DNA of 64,000 bases from an uncultured Blautia sp. (lineage in GTDB: Bacteria > Bacillota > Clostridia > Lachnospirales > Lachnospiraceae): positions 9,341 through 73,340 of the forward strand of contig CAKROE010000005.1 in assembly GCA_934371915.1 (NCBI GenBank). The letters run 5' to 3'. The number at the start of each line of letters is the position of its first letter. The first letter of the stretch is position 1. The notes under the pieces were generated by a model. That model saw only the letters and a program-made list of their open reading frames with translations. It was not told the DNA's origin and did not search any database. Position numbers and translations under genes: made by a program. This document shows, in pieces, positions 36,726 to 44,154 of this stretch.

Positions 36726-36781
36726 ACGCATTTATAAGTGGTTACTGTACAAATTGACAAAATATTATAATTATACGATTT

Positions 36782-36815
36782 TACGATTGACAAATCGTAG
36801 AAAAGATATTATGAT
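36782..36815 (+). promoter_or_regulatory. Promoter with overlapping perfect operator palindrome
   Basis: TTGACA (36787-36792), 17 bases and TATGAT (36810-36815) form a strong promoter. The perfect palindrome TACGATTGACAAATCGTA (36782-36799) covers the -35 box, the classic position for repression by a dimeric winged-helix protein. The ArsR-type regulator immediately upstream is the obvious candidate. Confidence 0.75.
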
Positions 36816-36859
36816 AAATTAAAAATATGATACGTTAATGTAGTAAAGGAGAGGGAAGT

Positions 36860-38923
36860 ATGAGCAACTATGAATGTAAGTATCCACATCTGTTTTCACC
36901 ATTGACAATTCGTGGAAAGGTTCTTAAGAATCGAATTGTATCATCCCCACACAGTGGCGGACCAAACCTGTATCGTGCAGGAAATGACGGATTTTCAAAT
37001 CTGACAGAGACAGCAGCTTTGTATTTTGGAAATGTGGCAAGAGGCGGAGCAGCAATCGTCAATACCGGACATCTTGGAGTAGATCCACGATTTACTCTTG
37101 GTGCAAACGCAGAACGTTTTAATTTCTTTTCGAAAGAAGCCATCCATGAACATCAGCTTCCGGTCATGCATATGATGACAGACCTGATTCATTCCTATGG
37201 ATCACTGGCATCTATAGAGCTGAATCATCCGGGACATTTCGGAGATCCTGTAGATCCGGAGCAGATGCTTCTGGGACCGGTAGATGTAGATATGTCTACA
37301 CGTGAGACAATGGCAGGCGGCAAAAATGTAAAAGGTATGGACGAAGAAGAAATGAACCGCGTGGCTGATTATTTTGCAGAAGCAGCCCTGATCGGCAAGC
37401 GTGGTGGATTCGATATTGTAAATATCCATGCGGCACATAACTGGCTACTTGGAGAATTCTTCTCACCAATTGAGAATACCCGTACAGACGAGTATGGCGG
37501 AAGCGTAGAAAACCGCTGCCGTTTCCCGAAGATGGTACTTCAGAGAATCAGGGAAGCGGTCGGAGAAGATATGATCATTGCAATGCGTTTCAGCGCAGCA
37601 GAGCATTTACAGGGCGGCATCACAATGGAAGATGCAGTGAAATCCATTGAGATCATGCAGGAAGTTGCAGATATTGTACAGTGTTCTGTTGGTATGATCC
37701 ATGATCCTTTTACAGAGGGAAATACTTTCCCGATGCAGTACATGGAGAGAGGATGCAACGTTCCGTATGCAGAAGAAATTCGAAAACATGTACATATTCC
37801 GATTGAAGCTATTGGAGGAATCAACGAGCCGGAGATGGCAGAAGCAATCGTTGCATCCGGAAAAGCAGATCTGGTTGGCATGGCTCGTTCCATCATTGCG
37901 GATCCAGACTGGGGAAATAAGGCAAAAGAAGGCAGATCGGAGGATATCCGCCCATGTATCCGCTGCCTGAGATGTCTGAATTACAGCAGAAGACCTCAGA
38001 CAGGAACCAGTGTATGTACCGTAAATCCGAGAAGAATCATTCATACACCACTTCCGGCAGTCAGTGAAGGAAAACCAAGGAAAAAAGTTGTTGTAGTCGG
38101 TGGTGGCCCAGCTGGTATGCAGGCAGCACAGGAAATCGGAAAACTCGGTCATCAGGTCGTATTGTTCGAAAAGGCTGACCGCCTTGGCGGAAGACTGGAA
38201 TTTGCAGATTATATTCCGTTCAAAAAAGATATTCAGCGTTATAATCACTATCTGCAGGCGCAGGTGGCAAAGCTTGAAAATGTAAAAGTATGTCTGAATA
38301 CTGAGGCATCCAGAGAAATGGTAGCAGCTGAAGATCCGGATGCAGTAATCGTTGCAATCGGTGCCGAGAATTTCCGTCCAGGCATTCCGGGAGCAAAAGG
38401 TGCCAATGTTATCCATTCCAGTGACCTGTTTACAAATGTAGACAAACTTGGAAAGAAACTGGTTGTAGTCGGAGGCGGCCAGGTAGGCTGTGAGGAAACT
38501 GTCTGGTTACAGTATCTTGGAAAAGAAGTCGAAGTACTGGAAATGGACGATCAGCTTATGAAAGCAAACTGGAGAGATACACCGGAAGAACATTTCTGGA
38601 CAGAGTTTTATATGCAGCATGAATACGATGAAGGTAAGACCGATGTAGAATTTGCAAAGAAAATTGACAGAGTAAAGATTCATCTGAAGACAAGATGTGT
38701 AGAAATTACAGAAGACGGTGTCTGGGCAGAGAATGAAGAACAGGGTAAATTCTTTATCAGCAGTGATCAGGTAATTCTTGCAACAGGACTTCGCAAAGAT
38801 GAAGAACTGAAAAAACAGTTTGAAGGTCTGGCTCAGGATGTGATCTTTATTGGTGACTGTGATAAAGTAAGTGATCTTCTGAATACTTCATCCAGCGGAT
38901 ATTATGCATCTTTAAGAATCTGA
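36860..38923 (+). CDS. Old-Yellow-Enzyme/enoate-reductase-like FMN-FeS-FAD oxidoreductase
   Basis: A 687-residue flavoprotein of the 2,4-dienoyl-CoA reductase / 2-enoate reductase class. The FMN barrel (about 1-350) starts HLFSPLTIRGKVLKNRIV and contains IHAAHNWLLGEFFSPIENTR. The Fe-S cluster motif CIRCLRC with a later SVC lies at about 365-386. An FAD/NAD(P) domain (about 405-687) has VVVVGGGPAGMQAA and VVVGGGQVGCEE. Such enzymes reduce activated C=C bonds with NAD(P)H. It heads an operon with a TRAP transporter, so it probably reduces the imported acid. It is related to, but not assignable as, BaiCD/BaiH bile-acid enzymes. Confidence 0.9.
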   Translation: MSNYECKYPHLFSPLTIRGKVLKNRIVSSPHSGGPNLYRAGNDGFSNLTETAALYFGNVARGGAAIVNTGHLGVDPRFTLGANAERFNFFSKEAIHEHQLPVMHMMTDLIHSYGSLASIELNHPGHFGDPVDPEQMLLGPVDVDMSTRETMAGGKNVKGMDEEEMNRVADYFAEAALIGKRGGFDIVNIHAAHNWLLGEFFSPIENTRTDEYGGSVENRCRFPKMVLQRIREAVGEDMIIAMRFSAAEHLQGGITMEDAVKSIEIMQEVADIVQCSVGMIHDPFTEGNTFPMQYMERGCNVPYAEEIRKHVHIPIEAIGGINEPEMAEAIVASGKADLVGMARSIIADPDWGNKAKEGRSEDIRPCIRCLRCLNYSRRPQTGTSVCTVNPRRIIHTPLPAVSEGKPRKKVVVVGGGPAGMQAAQEIGKLGHQVVLFEKADRLGGRLEFADYIPFKKDIQRYNHYLQAQVAKLENVKVCLNTEASREMVAAEDPDAVIVAIGAENFRPGIPGAKGANVIHSSDLFTNVDKLGKKLVVVGGGQVGCEETVWLQYLGKEVEVLEMDDQLMKANWRDTPEEHFWTEFYMQHEYDEGKTDVEFAKKIDRVKIHLKTRCVEITEDGVWAENEEQGKFFISSDQVILATGLRKDEELKKQFEGLAQDVIFIGDCDKVSDLLNTSSSGYYASLRI

Positions 38924-38947
38924 TATAAATACGGGAGGAAAACACAT

Positions 38948-39949
38948 ATGAAAAAACGAGTATTATGCAGCCTGCTGGCAGGCGCTATGGGAATCATGCT
39001 GGCAGCACCGGTTACCGCACAGGCAGCAACGGAACTCAGACTGTCAACTACAGTACCGGAAGGAACGGATACTTATAATGAATGCGTAGCAGCCAAAGAA
39101 TATATTGAGGAAAAAACCAATGGAGAAATCGAGATCACGATTTATCCTTCTAATCAGCTTGGTGACTGGACACAGGTATTTGATGAACTGATGATGGGTT
39201 CCATTGATATCGCGTTCAGCAATGCAGCAGAGACTTACAATCCGATTCTTGGAATCAATTCACTGCCATATGTTTTCTACAATTATGATGAATGCAGAAA
39301 AGTATTTTCACAGGATTCCTACCTGAACGGAGAGGTTAATGATGCACTGGATCAGCTTGGAATCAAATTCTTTGGATTCCTTGTAAGTGGTATGGATGGT
39401 GTCGGCACAAAGAATGAAATCAAAAATCCGGAAGAAATCGGTGCAGATAAAGACTGTCTGATCCGTGTACCATCGCTGGATGGTGTTAAGAAAGGTGCAG
39501 AATATCTCGGATTCCGTACATCTTCTATTCCGTATACAGATACTTATTCCTCTATCCAGACAGGCGTAGTAGACGGATGGATCGGAGCTCCGCCTTATCA
39601 GCATTATCTTGGATTCCGTGATGTGGAAAATTACTATTACTGCTATAACATGCTCGGAGAAGTTATGAATGTTATGATGAGCTCCAATACATGGAATCAG
39701 CTTACAGAAGAACAGCAGCAGATTGTAACAGAAGCATTTACACAGGCTTCCGCTTCCAGTATTGATGATGCAGAAAAGGCTGATGAGGAATATCTGAAAA
39801 AACTTGAAGATGAGGGCATGCAGGTAGTTCGTTTCAGTGATGAGCAGCTCAAGAGCTTTGCCGAGGATGTAAGAGCAAATGTATGGCCGGAGTTCGAAAG
39901 TGTATATGGTGCAGACTTTATGCAGAAATTGCAGGATGCACTGAAATAA
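38948..39949 (+). CDS. TRAP transporter substrate-binding protein (DctP family)
   Basis: A 333-residue secreted protein with a signal peptide (CSLLAGAMGIMLAAPVTAQA). The DctP fold shows LRLSTTVPEGTDTYNECVA, EIEITIYPSNQLGDW and GVVDGWIGAPPYQH. In the usual position of the carboxylate-binding Arg I see CLIRVPS (about 176-182), so an acidic ligand is likely. It lies 24 bases after the flavoenzyme gene with its own GGGAGG. The ligand is unknown. Confidence 0.92.
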   Translation: MKKRVLCSLLAGAMGIMLAAPVTAQAATELRLSTTVPEGTDTYNECVAAKEYIEEKTNGEIEITIYPSNQLGDWTQVFDELMMGSIDIAFSNAAETYNPILGINSLPYVFYNYDECRKVFSQDSYLNGEVNDALDQLGIKFFGFLVSGMDGVGTKNEIKNPEEIGADKDCLIRVPSLDGVKKGAEYLGFRTSSIPYTDTYSSIQTGVVDGWIGAPPYQHYLGFRDVENYYYCYNMLGEVMNVMMSSNTWNQLTEEQQQIVTEAFTQASASSIDDAEKADEEYLKKLEDEGMQVVRFSDEQLKSFAEDVRANVWPEFESVYGADFMQKLQDALK

Positions 39950-39974
39950 GCAGCTGATCGAGGAGGGTAGTATT

Positions 39975-40496
39975 ATGGAACTACTGAAAAAAATAGATCA
40001 GGTATTGATGAAGTTTTTTAATGCAACGATGATCAGTGCCAATTTTATATTGGGAACCTTGATTCTGATCGGTGCATTTATGCGTTACATTTTGAAAAAA
40101 GACTTTTATGGCCTGGAAGAAATAGTGCTTATGATTGCCTTCTGGATGTATTTCATCGGAAGTGCAGTTGCAACGAGAGAAGATACTCAGGTTTCGGCAG
40201 ATCTGCTTTCGTCCGCAATGAAATCAGAAAAGGCACAGGCAATCCTCTCAGTTGTGAGGACAGTTATTACATTAATTTTATACGTGATTCTTATGAAATG
40301 GTCATTTGACTATCTGAAATGGAGTATTTCCATGAGACCGACGACCGCAGTTTATAAAATGCCTATGGCGATTGCACATGCATCGTTGTTTCTGAGCTTC
40401 CTTTTATCCGCAGTGTATGAGCTCACGCATGTAATTCATGCTGTTGTTGGTGTGGGAAAAGCATTTGAAAAGAAAGCAGGAGGTGAAAAGTCATGA
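39975..40496 (+). CDS. TRAP transporter small permease (DctQ family)
   Basis: A 173-residue protein with four helices. The LGTLILIGAFMRYILKKDF and GLEEIVLMIAFWMYFIGSAVATRE segments match the DctQ motif (EE..R). Its stop overlaps the DctM start (ATGA), so the two are translationally coupled. Confidence 0.92.
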   Translation: MELLKKIDQVLMKFFNATMISANFILGTLILIGAFMRYILKKDFYGLEEIVLMIAFWMYFIGSAVATREDTQVSADLLSSAMKSEKAQAILSVVRTVITLILYVILMKWSFDYLKWSISMRPTTAVYKMPMAIAHASLFLSFLLSAVYELTHVIHAVVGVGKAFEKKAGGEKS

Positions 40497-41803
40497 ATGT
40501 AGCAATTGCAATTGTAATCTTGATTGTTACAATGGTGATCGGTGTTCCGGTTGCACTGGCATTTGTGGCTTCCTGCGCATATCTTCTTGTTGCGACAGGA
40601 ACAGATGCACAATTCCTTCTGCCTTATGGATTCAGCCGTGTAAACTCAATCGTACTTCTGACAATTCCGATGTTTATTCTGGCGGGCTCTCTGATGGAGC
40701 ATGGAGGAATCGGTAAGCAGCTGGTTTCGGCAGTTCAGAAACTGGTAGGTACGATAAAAGGCGGCCTCGCAATCGTAACGATTATCAGTTGTGCGATTTT
40801 CGGAGCTATTTCAGGAAGCTCCGCAGCAACTCTGACATGTATCGGTTCCATTATGGCTCCACAGCTGAAAAAGAATGGTTATCCGGAAGCGGTGGTAGGT
40901 GCGCTGATCGCAAGTTCGAGTGTACTTGGCGTATTAATTCCTCCGTCAACGATTATGATTCTTTATTCCTGGACGAGTAATACATCCGTACTTGCATGCT
41001 TTCTGGCAACTGCGATCCCGGGAGTCGTACTTGCGGTACTGTTGAGTGTGGTAACATATTGGATGATCCGCAAAAATCCGGATGTAGTTGTATATACAAG
41101 ACAGCAGCTGAAAGAAAAGAACCGACTGGAAAAAGAAGAACGTAAGAAAAATCATGAACATGGTGCATTTGCGGCAATTCTGATGCCGGTGATCATTCTT
41201 GGCTCCATTTATGGTGGAATTCTGACTCCAACCGAAGCAGCAGCAATTTCTGTTGCGTATGCGTTGCCGGTAGGATTGTTTGTTTATAAGAAACTTGATA
41301 AGCAGACCATGAAAAATGCCTATACACAGGCTGCAGTTACAACAGGTGTTATCATGCTGATGATGATCACGGTACAGATGCTGAGCCGACTGTATATTCA
41401 GGAGAAACTGCCACAGATGATCCTGTCTGGTCTTACAAGCATTTCTGCAAATAAAAATGTTATCCTGCTGATGGTAAATATATTTATGATCATATTGGGA
41501 ATGCTGATGGATGATGCAAGTGGCGTACTTCTTGCCACACCGATCCTGGTTCCGGTCGTAACAGCTCTTGGTGTAAGTCCGATTCATTTTGCAGCGATTC
41601 TTGCGGTAAACCTTGGTATGGGTAATATTACACCACCTACTGCACCACTGCTTTATCTGGCAGGACGTATGACCAATACAGAGACAAGGGTAATGCTGAA
41701 GCCGACAATGGTTTACATTTTGTTTGCATGGCTTCCGACACTTTTGCTGGTTACATACATTCCACAGATTTCCCTGTTTTTACCGACATTAATGGGATAT
41801 TGA
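40493..41803 (+). CDS. TRAP transporter large permease (DctM family)
   Basis: A 436-residue permease with about twelve helices. The conserved VPVALAFVASCAYLL start, LTIPMFILAGSLMEHGGI, GSSAATLTCIGSIMAP, GVLIPPSTIMILYSW and MGNITPPTAPLLYLAG are all present. It uses a sodium gradient to move the ligand from the DctP protein. The three TRAP genes are contiguous and intact. Confidence 0.94.
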   Translation: MNVAIAIVILIVTMVIGVPVALAFVASCAYLLVATGTDAQFLLPYGFSRVNSIVLLTIPMFILAGSLMEHGGIGKQLVSAVQKLVGTIKGGLAIVTIISCAIFGAISGSSAATLTCIGSIMAPQLKKNGYPEAVVGALIASSSVLGVLIPPSTIMILYSWTSNTSVLACFLATAIPGVVLAVLLSVVTYWMIRKNPDVVVYTRQQLKEKNRLEKEERKKNHEHGAFAAILMPVIILGSIYGGILTPTEAAAISVAYALPVGLFVYKKLDKQTMKNAYTQAAVTTGVIMLMMITVQMLSRLYIQEKLPQMILSGLTSISANKNVILLMVNIFMIILGMLMDDASGVLLATPILVPVVTALGVSPIHFAAILAVNLGMGNITPPTAPLLYLAGRMTNTETRVMLKPTMVYILFAWLPTLLLVTYIPQISLFLPTLMGY

Positions 41804-41855
41804 TATATAATATATACAGTTAAGAGATGTGCGAAGAACGAGGAGGAAAAAGAAA

Positions 41856-42707
41856 ATGAAACTCAGGAAGATCATGGCATTTGGGCTGAGTACAGCAATG
41901 CTTCTTTCCATGTCTGTAAATGTGTTTGCAGATGATAAAGTAGAAACAGTAACAGATGGAAAGCTTACAGTAGCAACAAGTCCGGATTTTGCACCATATG
42001 AATTTTATTCGATCGACGAGGATGGAACTCCTGCACTGGCCGGTCTGGATATAGATGTTGCACAGTATATTGCTGATAAAATGGGGCTGGAGCTGGAAAT
42101 CATTCCTGTTGATTTTGACGGTGTGTTAAGTGAACTTGCAGAGAAAAACGTTGATCTTGGTATATCCGGACTTTCTCCGGATCCGGCCAGAGAGGATGTT
42201 ATGGATTTTTCAGACCTGTATTATAAAGGAAAACAGGTTTTTGTATCTGTAAAAGATAAAGCAGATCAGTTTAAATCTCTTGAAGATGCCAATAACAAGG
42301 ATTATACTATTGGAGTACAGACTGGTTCTATTGATGTTGATATTGCGAATGAAAATACACCGGATGCAGATATTATTTCGCTTCCGAAAGCTACGGATCT
42401 TGTCACAGAACTTCTTACAGGCAAGATGGACGGAGCCTTTATGGAAGAGGATGTAGCGAAGAATTATCAGAAAAATTATCCGGATCTTGAAATCCTGTTT
42501 GAGGCACCATATGATGGAGAAGGCTGTGCTGTTGGGGTATCCAAAGGAAATGAAGCCCTTCTCAAAGCTGTAAATGAAGCAATCGCGGATGCACAGAAAG
42601 ATGGTTCTATAGAAAAATTTGTTGCAGATGCAAATGAAACGGCATCGAAACAGGTTTATGAGGGAATGCTGGACGATAATGGAGCTGTTCCAGAGACCAC
42701 AGATTAA
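41856..42707 (+). CDS. Amino-acid-type ABC substrate-binding protein (SBP_bac_3)
   Basis: A 283-residue secreted protein. The signal peptide ends near VNVFAD and has no lipobox. The type-3 binding fold shows LTVATSPDFAPYEFYSIDEDG, LAGLDIDVAQYIADKMGL, LGISGLSPDPAREDVMDFSD and IGVQTGSIDVD. The family binds polar amino acids. The usual Arg of ISGLTPTPER is Pro-Ala-Arg here, but the Arg is retained. No ABC permease or ATPase is adjacent. It sits between the TRAP genes and an asparaginase, so asparagine or a related amide is a reasonable but unproven ligand. Confidence 0.88.
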   Translation: MKLRKIMAFGLSTAMLLSMSVNVFADDKVETVTDGKLTVATSPDFAPYEFYSIDEDGTPALAGLDIDVAQYIADKMGLELEIIPVDFDGVLSELAEKNVDLGISGLSPDPAREDVMDFSDLYYKGKQVFVSVKDKADQFKSLEDANNKDYTIGVQTGSIDVDIANENTPDADIISLPKATDLVTELLTGKMDGAFMEEDVAKNYQKNYPDLEILFEAPYDGEGCAVGVSKGNEALLKAVNEAIADAQKDGSIEKFVADANETASKQVYEGMLDDNGAVPETTD

Positions 42708-42758
42708 AACATAACAGGGGCATATCATTACCAGATGAAGACGATGGAGGTTTCGATC

Positions 42759-43760
42759 ATGCAAAAGCGTATTCTGATCATAAACACGGGAGGAACACTT
42801 TCTTCTGTAAAAAGTTCCAGAGGACTCATACCAGGAATGAGCAGTGAAGATATGCTAGACGAATTACGCATAGTTTCAAAGAATCTGGAACTGGAGACAG
42901 AGGACTTCTGTTCACTTGACAGTGCCAATATCGGACCGGAAGAATGGATGAATCTGGCAAAAATGATTGCCCTGAGAAGTTATGACTATCATGGAATCGT
43001 AGTGATCCACGGAACCGATACGCTGGCATACACTTCAGCGATGCTGTCTTTTATGCTTCAGAATATACCAATTCCGGTTGTCGTGACCGGGAGCCAGCTT
43101 TCCATAGCAAATCCGGTAGCAGATGCACTTGAAAACTGCCGTTGTGGTATACATATGGCCGCCAGTGGATATCCGGGAATCTTTGTGGCATTTAATCGTA
43201 AAGTTATGCTGGGATGCAGGGCATCGAAAGTAAGAACTATGAGTTTTGATGCATTTGAAAGCATAAATTATCCATATGTAGGCGAGATCAGTTCGCTGGG
43301 ACTTCGCGTGTTTGAAAAAAATCTTGTTGAGAAAAAGGGAATTTTTAAGCCACAGACTACATACTCAGATAAAGTGGCACTTTTGAAATTGTATCCGGGA
43401 ATCAGTCCGGAGCTGTTGGATATGTATTATGAAAAAGGTTACCGCGCAGTCTATATTGAAGGTTTTGGATTAGGAGGAATGCCATTCCTTAAGAATGATT
43501 TTATCGGAAAAGTCGGTGAAGTGATAGAGAAAGGAATGCTGGTACTTGCCGGAAGCCAGTGCAGATATGAAGGCAGTAATCTGTCTGTATATGAAACAGG
43601 TCGGCGTGCATTGGAAAAAGGTGTAATTCAGGCATATGATATGACGACAGAGGCGGCCATGACGAAACTTATGTGGGTTCTTGGTCAGACAGGTGATCCC
43701 CGGGAAATGAAGGAATATTTTTCCATGAGTATTGCAGGAGAAGTCAGCATTGAGCGGTAA
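42759..43760 (+). CDS. Asparaginase (type I-like)
   Basis: A 333-residue enzyme with both catalytic Thr motifs: INTGGTLSS (about 8-16) and HGTDTLAYTSAML (about 88-100). It has no signal peptide and so acts in the cytoplasm, hydrolysing asparagine or a related amide to the acid and ammonia. A GGAGG precedes the chosen ATG; the longer frame from 42735 overlaps that site. It is the last gene of the flavoenzyme/TRAP operon and is followed by a terminator. Confidence 0.92.
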   Translation: MQKRILIINTGGTLSSVKSSRGLIPGMSSEDMLDELRIVSKNLELETEDFCSLDSANIGPEEWMNLAKMIALRSYDYHGIVVIHGTDTLAYTSAMLSFMLQNIPIPVVVTGSQLSIANPVADALENCRCGIHMAASGYPGIFVAFNRKVMLGCRASKVRTMSFDAFESINYPYVGEISSLGLRVFEKNLVEKKGIFKPQTTYSDKVALLKLYPGISPELLDMYYEKGYRAVYIEGFGLGGMPFLKNDFIGKVGEVIEKGMLVLAGSQCRYEGSNLSVYETGRRALEKGVIQAYDMTTEAAMTKLMWVLGQTGDPREMKEYFSMSIAGEVSIER

Positions 43761-43797
43761 AGATGAAATATATTAAAATTTTATAGAGTAAAGCAAG

Positions 43798-43832
43798 AAT
43801 AATGTCAGACTTAAAATCTGGCATTATTTTTT
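43798..43832 (+). terminator. Terminator of the flavoenzyme/TRAP/asparaginase operon
   Basis: AATAATGTCAGA (43798-43809) pairs with TCTGGCATTATT (43817-43828, one G-U), followed by a T tract to 43832. Confidence 0.92.
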
Positions 43833-44014
43833 GCGCTACAGAAAATTATCCCGTAATATTCCAATAACGAAAAAAATTTTGGTGAAATTGTCTTTTAATT
43901 AACGGAGTGAAGAATAAAATTAAATAAGATGATAAAAAGGAAAATGAAAAAAATATAGTTTAAAATATATAAAAAACTGAAAATAATATAAAAAATATTG
44001 TACATATTACGAGA

Positions 44015-44077
44015 TTGACAAATGATTAACAAACACGTATAATAAGCACATATCAATCATTGATAAATAATTAACGT
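44015..44077 (+). promoter_or_regulatory. adhE promoter with two Rex-like sites
   Basis: A perfect TTGACA (44015-44020), 17 bases and TATAAT (44038-44043) lie about 110 bases before adhE. TTGACAAATGATTAACAA (44015-44032) matches the Rex consensus TTGTTAA-N4-TTAACAA at twelve of fourteen positions and covers the -35. TTGATAAATAATTAACGT (44060-44077), downstream of the start site, matches at eleven. Rex control of adhE by NADH/NAD+ ratio is well known in Clostridia. The rest of 43833-44014 is AT-rich without genes. Confidence 0.7.
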
Positions 44078-44154
44078 TAATCAATTAACAGAATTGTTTA
44101 TCGGACTAAATCAAAAGGATCATATCATAAGAGGAAAAACAGGAGGATTCAGAA

